Source: Dimorphilus gyrociliatus
Taxonomy: Eukaryota > Annelida > Polychaeta > Dinophilidae
Reading direction: 5' to 3'
Assembly: GCA_904063045.1 (NCBI GenBank)
Contig: CAJFCJ010000006.1
Coordinates: 620,001-684,000 of the forward strand
Length of the DNA: 64,000 nt
The translations under genes and the position numbers were made by a program. This document shows positions 26,701-36,223 of the stretch, piece after piece. Below the pieces are notes generated by a model. The model saw only the letters and a list, made by a program, of their open reading frames with translations, ran no database searches and was not told where the DNA came from. Positions within the stretch are counted from its first letter, which is position 1, and every line of letters starts with the position of its first letter.

Positions 26701-28457
26701 AAAGCATCCTCAACAAAATCTAAAAACTAATATTTCACTCGATTTAAAACCTACTTTTCTTACCTTACCATCGATTATATTATTTATGACGGCTAACAGA
26801 GTAAGTTATTAACGTACTTAGCTTGAATTAACAAAAAAGCAATGCACTTTAGGAGAATACTAAAGACTACCTGTATATAATGTTGGATACAAATGGCTTT
26901 CTGATCTTTGTCTATTACCTTGGACATAATGAAGCAATATTGTCATCTAAAGTACCACTTTCTGAGAATGAATGGAGTACTATTCAAATTATCAGAAGAG
27001 CCAATCTTGCTTCCCTATATGTTAATGGCACAATTCATGACGAAGGTACCGTCTCACATACAGATGTTAAAAATAAAAATTAACTTTTATTAAATTAGGT
27101 GATTCCGGGAAAACTTCGAAAGGATTAAATGTCCTTGATACCCTATGGTTAGGCGGTATAGCGCGAACACAGACCTCACCTAAAGATCTCTCAGGATTTG
27201 TCGGATGCATAGATAATGTAGGATACTGTAGCTGAAAACTTATATTTGTTTAGAGTATTTATAAATTATTTTATGAACAGCTTCAATTGGATGGAAATAA
27301 ATTCGATTATAATCTTAACCTGATAATTAATAGCAAAACTGTTACCCAATGCAATGAGAAGTCTTTATGTAAGGAATATATTTGCCAGAATGGAGGAACA
27401 TGTATTGAAGACCGACCAAGAATGATTGCTAAATGCTTATGCCCAGAGCTATTCACAGGTAATTGAAATTAAAAAGTAATACAGCTTATTTTGAAAATAT
27501 CCGCAGGCGAAAAATGTGAAAATGCTGTTAATATGTGTGAAATGAATAGTACGTTATGTGGTAGAGGTACTTGCATATTTTTAAACCCGGGATTCAAATG
27601 TGATTGCGGGGAAACAAGGAAATATGGAGCATTCTGTTCACTAGGAAAATATTTCAGTAAGAGCCTGCATGTCAGCAATCATGGTTACTTAGTTCTCAAA
27701 GATGACGTTATCAAGCCCTATTTAAGAGATATAGTAAGTACAATTTTGTCAATTATACATTAAAAAAATTTACAATATATATTACAATTGATTATTTGAA
27801 AAACAGATGGTGGTAAGTGGTGTGAATTGCAGTTTTTTTTAGTTAGAATTCCACTTAGCCTTTCTATCATTGAATAAATAAGACAATAAATTTTAATATT
27901 GTAAGTAAAATATTTATATTTCTATAGATACGACTAAATATAAAAACTAAGAAGACTTCTGGTTTAATATTCTTACAATATCAAAAAAATGGGCCTGATT
28001 TACAAGCCCTTTTGTTATTGGATGGAAAATTACAATTTCACTACAATCTTGGATCAAATTTGACTATTGTGAAGTCAAATATGTTCCTAGCCAATGGTTT
28101 AAAACATTCAATAGTAATTGAAAGAAGTGGAAAACAAGTTTTTGTAATAATAGATGATAAGACTGATTCATCAGACATTTCTCCCGGAAAAATGCAAACT
28201 TTGAATACAGACAGCGAGTTTTACTTGGGTAGTTCCTGTAAAATATTTTAAGAACTTACGTATTTTAACAAATTTTTATCTTTACAGGTGCTATTCCTAT
28301 GAGTTTAAGGAGTAAAATAGCAAACTTCACGTATTATTTTGACTATTTTGATGGCTGCATTTGGGATTTAAAAGTCAGCAACAAAACAGACACGATGGTT
28401 GATATAAACTTGAATGATTATGCTATAATGGAACATAACGCTTGGACTTGTATATAA
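13424..28457 (+). CDS. HSPG2: perlecan (basement membrane heparan sulfate proteoglycan)
   Basis: A very large gene of about 60 short exons; the product is roughly 3.5 thousand residues by eye. Module order: signal peptide (13424-13495); Ser-Gly GAG sites and SEA (14139-14752); two copies of an unrecognised domain (15190-16694); EGF and LDL-receptor class A repeats (16765-17934); Ig (17993-18275); another LDLa (18425-18550); Ig (18700-19070); three laminin IV domains alternating with laminin-type EGF repeats (19070-23720); six Ig domains (23776-25850); three laminin G domains with EGF repeats between (25855-28457). This is the arrangement of perlecan, UNC-52 and Trol, secreted proteins that organise basement membranes and bind growth factors. 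The stop is at 28455-28457. The first intron (13496-14138) is long for this locus. Exon phases are mostly compatible with module shuffling. Confidence 0.95.
15190..16694 (+). other. duplicated unrecognised domain inside perlecan
   Basis: Two stretches of about 160-185 residues (about 15290-15761 and 16134-16694) share a pattern. Each has an early Cys, a strand like LFLTVWR / IYLTIWK, a YY/YK-L segment, then a short GYMIGF / HDLIGI strand. A conserved DYLVV / DYEVFAY segment follows, and each ends in KKYMQYIFQ / [10 protein letters not shown] Cys-rich spacer encoded at 15945-16071 separates them. I do not recognise the domain. It lies where vertebrate perlecan passes straight from SEA to LDLa repeats. 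Predicted secondary structure is mainly beta. Confidence 0.6.
16765..18550 (+). other. perlecan LDLa/EGF region with one Ig domain
   Basis: Single-exon modules alternate: EGF ([10 protein letters not shown]...), LDLa, EGF, LDLa, LDLa, EGF, LDLa, then an Ig domain (17993-18275) and another LDLa. The LDLa repeats show the calcium-binding ending C-D-G...D-C-S-D-G-S-D-E. The interleaved EGF modules differ from the uninterrupted LDLa block of vertebrate perlecan and resemble the mixed arrangement of invertebrate versions. A short extra exon near 18333-18365 carries CLNGEC. Confidence 0.8.
19070..23720 (+). other. perlecan domain III: three laminin IV domains with laminin-type EGF repeats
   Basis: Laminin IV (L4) domains lie at about 19252-19970, 21064-21830 and 22400-23100. 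Each is split by short introns and flanked by laminin-type EGF cysteines, for example [19 protein letters not shown] at about 20028. The acceptor at about 19497 rather than read-through restores the expected [11 protein letters not shown] strand of the first L4 domain. Confidence 0.85.
23776..25850 (+). other. perlecan domain IV: six immunoglobulin domains
   Basis: Ig domains show C...W...D-S/N-G-x-Y-x-C signatures at about 23776-24120, 24126-24417, 24590-24855, 24860-25110, 25155-25470 and 25525-25850. A separate small exon (24465-24523) encodes a proline/threonine-rich hinge ([14 protein letters not shown]) between the second and third. Six is fewer than in vertebrate perlecan (14-21), closer to small invertebrate forms. 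Confidence 0.8.
25855..28457 (+). other. perlecan domain V: three laminin G domains with EGF repeats
   Basis: LamG1 (about 25855-26400), an EGF pair, LamG2 (about 26670-27240), an EGF pair, and LamG3 (about 27640-28450), the LG/EGF arrangement of endorepellin. In vertebrates this region binds dystroglycan and integrins. The protein ends right after LamG3 with the residues WTCI. Confidence 0.85.
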
Positions 28458-28779
28458 CGTTTGATACACTTATTTTGGTTTGTAGCAAGTTTTTAGATGC
28501 TAGAAGTAATTTTTTAAAACAATATAAATATATTTACGTCATTTAAGAGTAAAGACAATAAAATCTCATTGATTGAGATTATTTAATTTTATGTTTCAAC
28601 TATTCTTTATTTGATTGATACATCTTTTAATAAATCAATAGTAACGTAAAGCCTTTTTCATTGGCATATTAATATATACTAGAATTTAGTGTTATAAAAC
28701 TTTTGCAAATAAATTCTGAAAAAAAACTTAGTTATAAATTCAAGAGAACTATGAAATTTAGAAATTGATAAGAGATCAT
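28458..28779. terminator. tail-to-tail intergenic region, polyadenylation sites
   Basis: Spacer between the perlecan stop (+) and the ZP-N gene stop (-). A likely plus-strand poly(A) signal (AATAAA) lies near 28557, and minus-strand AATAAA copies (TTTATT in + reading) near 28604. No coding exons seen. Confidence 0.5.
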
Positions 28780-29492
28780 TTATTGGTTGTATGTTAAAGA
28801 ATCCGACAAACTCGGAGTCAGAATAGAATTTCGGGAAGGGATATTTTTACTTATGTTGCATCGAAGCTTCAATTTCCAGCTGTTATCGTCCAAGGAGAGA
28901 TAGTTGTGAAAAATGATCTGTCCAGCAAGCTCCTTTAAAAAACAAAAATCAATTAATTTTTCACTCAAACAATAAACATAAACTACCTCAGCTGTCATTG
29001 AACATTGGTCAAATCTATATTGAAATAGAACATTGACATTGTCGATATCAGTAGAATTACATCCGTTAAGTCGTAGTTTAGTGGCATTAATTGAGTATCT
29101 TTCATAGAATTCTTCTCGGTTAAGATTTACTTTCATCAAATTGTTAGAGCAGGTTAAGTCGACTGCACGTAGAGAATTCAAGGTTGTTTTAGGAGAGCTT
29201 GTTGATGGATTTGTTGAAAAGATTTCAGTTGTGGTTGTGGACTCAAGCATAAGTCTTTCACAAAAGATTCCAGTTCGAGGTGGTTTGCACAAACATTTAA
29301 AATCGTAAAAATCTGTACTATTCTCCTGTTTAATACACTCGTATCCCCGACATAAATCAATCACAAAATCACAAATGTGTGAATCGGATAAATGAATGGC
29401 TATTCCACATAAGAATATATAGAGTAGTCTGGAGAATGAATGTATACAATAAAAATATAACTTCATTTTCGTTCTACTTACTTTGCCCTCAT
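28780..29492 (-). CDS. secreted EGF-like and ZP-N domain protein
   Basis: Two starts are possible. I prefer ATG at 29492, spliced (MRAK, donor GTAAGT) into an exon near 29431, which gives a clean signal peptide (LLYIFLCGIAIHLSDSHIC). Starting at 29466 avoids the intron but gives a poorer leader. An EGF-like module follows (LCRGYECIKQ...CLCKPPRTGIFCE), then a Thr/Ser linker. Last is a four-cysteine domain (LTCSNNLMKVNLN, NGCNST, DQCSMTAE, LRCNIS) that fits the N-terminal half of a zona pellucida domain. A 50-bp intron (ends at AAAG) separates the last two segments. The gene stops right after ZP-N, without ZP-C or membrane anchor, so it may be a soluble, ZP-N-only protein. It lies tail to tail with perlecan. 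Confidence 0.6.
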
Positions 29493-29607
29493 GACACCAG
29501 TTTGATCGTGTGCTTTAGATTAAGACTGAAATTGAACTGAATGACAATAAATTTATTACCACTAACATCGATAAGACACATATTGACTTTTTACAATATA
29601 CACTTTA

Positions 29608-31029
29608 TTATATGACTGTCCCTATGATCATTGATAAAAAAAGAGCAATATACATATGACAAACACTAGATAACATACTCGACTTTGATGATTTTTTGTG
29701 CTTGTAATAATAAATACCATCATCAGGTAAAGTTTCCAATTCAAGGCATTCCTGTACAAGAAAACAGTTAAAACTTTCATGTTCAAATTCGTGATAAACG
29801 AATCCTATGCAATCAAGTGCATAGGAGCATGTGATAGCACAGTCAGATAAGGTTCCACTCATTTTCGAAATTAAACTTTCGAAGGATCCATCGTTTGTAT
29901 TTACTCCATCGCAAGTTTGTTTTTTCTTCTCAAAGTTTTCGAAGAGGTTAAAATATAGTTTTATGTTTAATTCTGTGAATAGGGGTCGTAGTCTCCTAGA
30001 TGTTAAAGAATAATGAGTTGAAGATAGCCCATCCAAAGTATATAGATGTTCTCTATTGAACCTACTGTAATCATACTGTGAATCATCTAAATTTGGTCTC
30101 TTCCACCTAATGGAGGATGTAGCAGTACTGACCAAGAACGGTAATCGCTTAACATATCTTTTCAACTTTATTTCTAGTCTTTTCATGAAATCAGTGAAAA
30201 AAGCTTTTGAATCGAAAAAGCTATTGGTGAAGCCATTGACCCTAACGAAGTCAAGTTTCGAACAAATGAAAATGCCATTGGATACATCATATCCACTGTT
30301 TGTGTAGTTATTAGAGTCAACATAAGTGCCAACGTCTCGAGGGGCAAAAGAGCAACTTAATATGTTTCTATCGTCTAGTAGTAACAGCTGAGAATCATAA
30401 AATATGAGACAATCAAAATTTGGCCATAATTTTGTGGCTTCTTGAAATCCGGCATTATATAAATATCCATCATTTTGTCTTTCGCCCTGTTGCTTTAAAG
30501 AAAATATTTGAAATTCCAATAATTGTTTTCGCAAAATGAAATGTAACTGTCTTATAGCTATTATAAATGATTGCTCTTCATCTGGTCGATAGATTATAAA
30601 AACTGCCACGCTCCACCGAGGAATACATGAGACGGGTGAATAAGGCTGGCCCTGAATTTTGTCTTGAAATTCTTCCTGGATAGCAGTCAAAGAGAGGGTT
30701 CTTTGCTTGAATTCTACTGACCCTACTAAAATTCAACTAAATTAGTGGCACTATCAAGTAATTAAGCACTTACGTAATGTTTCAGGAACACAGGGGCACA
30801 TTTGATTAAAGCTGAAAATTTTCTTTCTCGTTCTCTCACATTCTTGCTCGAGTTTTACTAAAGCATTCCTGACCTCATATTCATAACCTCTCTCACGAAA
30901 TTTTTCCAAAGAGCTTTTTAGCTCCGTCTTACGAAGTGATTTGAGAAGAATAACTAGTGATATTAAAACAAGAGTGATCGTTACACATTGTCGAAGAGTA
31001 ATTCGACCAAGTGTGGGAAAAAATCTCAT
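29608..31029 (-). CDS. GT7 (beta-1,4-galactosyltransferase)-like type II membrane protein with PAN-like domain; probably inactive
   Basis: Two exons (31029-30774, 30725-29608) give 457 residues. A short basic N-terminus and one transmembrane helix (CVTITLVLISLVILL, about residues 15-29) make it a type II Golgi-style protein. The core follows the B4GALT family: VAVFIIYRPDEEQ, NAGFQEA, CLIFYDS, VNGFTNS and DGLSSTHY all align. However, the Mn-binding DVD is DSQ, the WGWGGEDDD acceptor/catalytic loop is gone (FFDSKAFFTDF), and the HxR metal site is absent. A four-Cys apple/PAN-like segment follows (about residues 360-430), then a hydrophobic C-terminus that could be a GPI signal or second anchor. 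I infer a pseudo-glycosyltransferase, perhaps a binding protein. Confidence 0.7.
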
Positions 31030-31536
31030 GCCTTATTTTGTAAACCTGAAAAATATCGAGAAAGAAGTATCGATTCACACTCAATAAGGCTAACCTGCTT
31101 TAGGATCAATATTAATTTAAATAATCTCAATACACGAGTCCTTATTTCTTATGTTCCCTTCAATGTTTTTGTCTCTGTTGCAGCTTTTGTTTAATATTTA
31201 AATAAGAGTTCAAAAATTTGCCATTGTTTTTATTACTATTGATCTTCAGAATGAAAGTAACATTTCCTCCAGTTCGCCTTTTAAAACTACATACATTCCT
31301 AATTTAGTAGTCTTCAGTAAACTAGACGACATTAAAAATATCAAGTTTTACTTTATTTGGCCTATTATAATATATATAATTATTGGATTACTATCTTCAA
31401 TATTTTATAATGAGGAATACCCTATTATAACAACACTATCAATACAGTTCTCATATTTTGTATGAATGACATATATTCAAAAAAATATTACTTAACTACT
31501 CGTTTGGGACAGAGTAAATATGTATTACATGAAAAG
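31030..31536. promoter_or_regulatory. intergenic, GT7-like gene promoter and kinase gene 3'UTR
   Basis: AT-rich spacer between two minus-strand genes. The part nearest 31030 should hold the promoter of the GT7-like gene, the part nearest 31536 the 3'UTR of the kinase. No other feature seen. Confidence 0.4.
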
Positions 31537-33483
31537 CTACGATTCTGAAGCAAACGGTACACGAATCTTGCCACCTAAAAGCTTTGATAAAGCAGACTCG
31601 CAGGGTTTCATCACGTTTACACTGTCTTTAAAACGTCTATGAACTTCAGATAGCAGACTGTCTCCTATCTTTAAGTATTTCATCTCAGCACATATTTCGT
31701 CGTATTCTGATAATTCCATAAATAAAGTACAAATATTTTCGACAACCACAGCATTATCCTTATGTTGCTCGTATGCATCAATGATGAGTGGCAAACCTCG
31801 AACTTCGTTTCCTCCGCTTTCATTTGATAACACTCTGTAAGCACTCTCCTCATCAGCTTCAACAAGGGATGCCAAAGTCATGCACGCATTTTTAACAACT
31901 TTAGCACAGTTTTTGTGTTGAGAAAGTGATTTAACCAATTTCCCAACACAATCAGCGTCAGAAATTTTCTTTTGATTTTCATCTTCCAAAGATAATGCCA
32001 AAAGGGCAGCGCTGGCATTTTCCACAGCTTCAGTATCTCCTCCTTGAGTATCTAAAGTTTTAATGACATCCAGAACTCCCTCTAGTTCTGTTGCAAGTCG
32101 ACAATTTTCTTCATTAACTGTCAAGTTCCAAAGAGCTTCACATGCAATAGAAAGCAATCGTGTTTTGGATTCAAAGGCTCGCATAGCTTCAATAATTGAT
32201 TTTATACCACTTGAATCCCCTATAAACTTTGAAGCTTCATCGTTAACTGCAAATACGCCTAATAGCTTTATAGCAATTAATTGAATATCTAAACTGTTGG
32301 AATGTTTTTTCATGGCAGAAAGAACCAGTGAAATTGTGTCTCTAGAATATAAGATGTCATCAATATTTGCTGATGATATCATATTCAGAATTGTCTGGCA
32401 GCCCGCAACTTGTATTTCAACATTCAATGGATGTAATTTTGTAGCTTTTGTTATTAACTCTTTGGCTGATTTCCCATAGTCTACAATTCCATCTCCATTA
32501 TTTAATTCCGTCAATTCAACTAAATAAGTTAGGGCTGGCAAAGCGTTACTCTCATTACCTGCATGAAGCGTTAAAAAATCTATAACAGCATCAAATCCCT
32601 CACCCTTTGGTACAGAAATTTCGTATTCGACGTCTCTTTTTTCGGCTAAGGTCGAACCACTTAGTAACAGGCACTCTTTCACATAAGGAACTTTTAAGAG
32701 TTCACTTGTAGTTGGACGTTGATGAAAATCAATTGTTAACATATTGCTAACTAACTCAATCATCTGTTCGGAGTATTGATCTTTTACTTGGTCCAGAATT
32801 TCTTTAACAGCCTTAGGATTCTGCTTGATTTCATACAGTTTGCCTGTTATTTCTGTACTATCAATAATGGTGCAAGTCAGCATTTCAAAAATTATGCACC
32901 CAACACTCCAGATATCGGTTCTCTCGTCATATGCTTTGTTTAAAACTTCAGGAGCCATCCATGTTGTTGTTCCGACAGGAGATCGAGCTTTAGTTCGCAC
33001 ATCTTCTATAACGGTTGCTACACCAAAATCACCTATGGAAAGGCTATTGTCATCTTGTATGAAAATATTGCTAGGTTTAAGGTCCCTATGAATAATTCCT
33101 TTTTTGTGAATGTAAACAAGTGCCTCTAGAATTTGACCAAGCCACTTTTTTATCGTAATTTCTCGCAAGTTTTCTTTTGTTTCATGATATTTTTTTAAAA
33201 CGCTATGCAGGTCTCCATTCGAATAAAAGTCCATTGCTATACAAACATACATCGAAGAATCATCTTTATCCCAATAAACAAACATTTCTTTATAGGCACA
33301 TATATATGTGTTTGATAGTTTCTTAAGGTGCTGTGCTTCTCTAAAAGCCTTATTTGCTTCGTTTTCATCTTTACACTCAATTTTCTTAAGAACATATTTC
33401 TTGCCCTCTAATTTATGTTCAGCAAGTTGAACTCTACCTTGAGCTCCTCTCCCTAATTTTTTGATGATTCTATAATCATCCAT
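31537..33483 (-). CDS. STKLD1: STKLD1-like serine/threonine kinase with armadillo-type repeats
   Basis: One uninterrupted exon of 648 residues, unusual among the intron-rich genes here. Residues 1-270 form a kinase domain with all key elements: glycine loop GRGAQG, VAIK-type lysine (YVLKKIE), catalytic HRDLKPSN, DFG, and WMAPEVL. The C-terminal half is alpha-helical armadillo/HEAT-like repeats (LLSIACEALWNLTVNEENCR and similar). A NEK-like kinase plus ARM-type tail is the layout of STKLD1 (C9orf96). Human STKLD1 is considered a degenerate kinase, whereas this copy keeps all catalytic residues. NEK-family proteins are the alternative. The start codon is 139 bp from that of the divergently transcribed JmjC gene. 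Confidence 0.75.
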   Translation of the reverse strand: MDDYRIIKKLGRGAQGRVQLAEHKLEGKKYVLKKIECKDENEANKAFREAQHLKKLSNTYICAYKEMFVYWDKDDSSMYVCIAMDFYSNGDLHSVLKKYHETKENLREITIKKWLGQILEALVYIHKKGIIHRDLKPSNIFIQDDNSLSIGDFGVATVIEDVRTKARSPVGTTTWMAPEVLNKAYDERTDIWSVGCIIFEMLTCTIIDSTEITGKLYEIKQNPKAVKEILDQVKDQYSEQMIELVSNMLTIDFHQRPTTSELLKVPYVKECLLLSGSTLAEKRDVEYEISVPKGEGFDAVIDFLTLHAGNESNALPALTYLVELTELNNGDGIVDYGKSAKELITKATKLHPLNVEIQVAGCQTILNMISSANIDDILYSRDTISLVLSAMKKHSNSLDIQLIAIKLLGVFAVNDEASKFIGDSSGIKSIIEAMRAFESKTRLLSIACEALWNLTVNEENCRLATELEGVLDVIKTLDTQGGDTEAVENASAALLALSLEDENQKKISDADCVGKLVKSLSQHKNCAKVVKNACMTLASLVEADEESAYRVLSNESGGNEVRGLPLIIDAYEQHKDNAVVVENICTLFMELSEYDEICAEMKYLKIGDSLLSEVHRRFKDSVNVMKPCESALSKLLGGKIRVPFASES

Positions 33484-33622
33484 CGTGAGAAAATTTCAAG
33501 CCGGATGTGTACGTTGTTGCTATATGCACAACGCATGCTCGAGTTACGGTGGCGCTACCTAACGGTTGTTATTACAGTTTATATCTTTTGAGGGAAAACA
33601 GTCAACTCCGTTTCTTAAAGTT
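33484..33622. promoter_or_regulatory. bidirectional promoter of kinase and JmjC genes
   Basis: Only 139 bp separate two start codons on opposite strands, so the promoters must overlap. The region is richer in CpG than its surroundings (GCACAACGCATGCTCGAG, TTACGGTGGCGC). No TATA box seen. Confidence 0.6.
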
Positions 33623-34699
33623 ATGGATCTGACAAACGAATGGAATGGTATTACTGAAGAAATAAGACTGCTCAAAATCAGTCCGAGAAGCATACCTGCT
33701 TTAGCAAATCTTCCAAAAAATTCGAAATTTAAATTTCGTAAAATATCAATTTACAGCTTTTTAATAGTTATCTTAGCCTTTTTAATTTTCCATGGGTCTT
33801 CATATGTAAAAGATGTCATAGAATTAAATGAAACTTGTTTCATCCAAGTTCCAGAATCGATTTCTCTTGCATTTAGACCTGCAATGGACTGCAATCTCTG
33901 TAAAAATGTTCGAAAAGTACACAGAGTCTCAAAAATCAGCGTAGAAAAGTTTGAGAAATATTATGCTTATTCTCAACAGCCTGTTATAATTACTGATGCT
34001 ATGAAAAACTGGTCAGCCTCAGCAGCATTTAATTTTGAATATTTTAAAAAATTATTTGGAAATGAAGAAGTTCATTCTGGCGACATGTGCCAATTCTTTC
34101 CTTACAAAACTCATTTTAAATCTCTTGGCGAAGCAATGAATATGAGCTCCAGCTATATGAAAAATACAAAGTGGTATATCGGATGGTTTGTAAAAGGAAT
34201 TGTTATATCTAGTTATTTTTAAGATTCTTTGTAGGAGCAACTGTGATCCATTCGCAACTACCGAACTCAGAAATCACTATAGTAAGCCCTACTTTCTGCC
34301 AAGATTTTCAGAATCAAGCCGTACTGATTGGATTTTTATGGGCAGTCCAGGATATGGCGCGTCGATGCATGTAAGTCTAATAAGTATTTATTTAGTTGAA
34401 TAACTTGCACTCGTTCTTTTAGATTGATCGCGTTGGGAAGCCATCATGGCAAGCTCAAGTTAAAGGACAGAAACTATGGACATTGGAACCGGCCCCAGAA
34501 TGCTACTTATCTTGTAAAAATAGAATCCAAGTCACAGTAAATCCAGGCGAAATCAGTAAGCGATTAAATTTAATATTTTTATTTAAAAATTGAGCATAGC
34601 TTTTATGTTTTAGTTGTTTTGGACACAAACTATTGGTTTCATTCTACAAGGATAATAGGGAGCAGTAATAGCATCACTATTGGATCTGAGTATGATTGA
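33623..34699 (+). CDS. membrane-anchored JmjC/cupin-8 2-oxoglutarate oxygenase-like protein
   Basis: Four exons (33623-34185, 34235-34370, 34423-34555, 34614-34699) join in frame to 305 residues. A type II signal anchor (ISIYSFLIVILAFLIFHGSSY, about residues 35-55) puts the rest in the ER/Golgi lumen or outside. The JmjC-type core begins VHRVSKISVEKFEKYY and QPVIITDAMKNW. It carries the iron site HxD (MHIDR, split by an intron) and the distal His (TNYWFHSTRI). The helix GQKLWTLEPAP and the sequence between match lumenal/extracellular JmjC (JMJD8/cupin-8-like) proteins. Iron ligands are intact, so an active hydroxylase is plausible; the substrate is unknown. Divergent partner of the STKLD1-like kinase. 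Confidence 0.75.
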
Positions 34700-35004
34700 G
34701 ACTTGACAGTTTCGAAATTGCAATTTCATTTTCTAATGGAAAATTACTACCGTAAAATTACTTCGACGTTCATTTTTTTCTTTAATAATATACTTAGTTT
34801 TTATGTGTCAATGTCGCCTTTCTTCTTGCAACATAAAAGTAGAACAATCGCAAAACAATTGCCAAATGTATTAATCATCGAAAAATTACAATTATTAAAA
34901 ATATTTTTCTATAAAATTAAATAGCGTTATATATAACAATATGTCAAGTCAATATCATAATTTGCATAAATATGTAAAAAGCGTTGAAGTAGTTACAGAC
35001 ATAT
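34700..35004. other. tail-to-tail intergenic region
   Basis: AT-rich DNA between the JmjC stop (+) and Cdc42 stop (-). It should hold the 3'UTRs of both genes. An open frame of about 70 codons here is low-complexity and I do not regard it as a gene. Confidence 0.4.
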
Positions 35005-35672
<668 letters not shown>

Positions 35673-35827
35673 TTACAAAATTTATATAGTTTCACATTTA
35701 TCTATACATCACTTATAGTACTACCGTTGAGTGACTGAAGTTCTCAAAATAAGGAAAGGATTAGCTCAAAAAGATTTATCGCAAAATCTATTATTGGCTA
35801 GCTACTGACCTGAGAATTCGCCGCCAT

Positions 35828-36223
35828 TGCTGGTCTAAACTACAACCGTTTTCCGAACAAGCAAAAAAAAAAAGAGTACAAATCAAGCATCCAAATTAAA
35901 TATATCGAAAACAATTTCATTAAATTCGATCTAGAATTCAGATTCGTGGAGAAAAGCATGGGAATTTCTGAAAAATCGTGGAACTTACCGAGCAAAATTT
36001 TCTTAACCAACCCGGAAACTATAAGAACGCGCATGCGTGAAATATCCATTTCCACTACGTCAGCTCATTCTATATATAAAACTGGTAGGTTTCCCGCTTC
36101 TCTCATACGCCTAATTCTGCATAGGACCAATTCAAATCGCAAGAATGATACCTTAAGAATTTATCGAAGGAACTTTTTATTAATACTGAGAAAATTACCG
36201 GTATGAAATGGAAGTTTTAGAAT
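35828..36223. promoter_or_regulatory. divergent promoter of Cdc42 and the GCPII-like gene
   Basis: A near-perfect NRF1 palindrome (CGCGCATGCGTG at 36028-36039, one mismatch), a TACGTCAG half-CRE near 36056, and a TATA-like run (TATATATAAA, about 36070-36079) fall within 60 bp. The TATA-like element lies about 150 bp before the proposed GCPII start. Confidence 0.5.
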
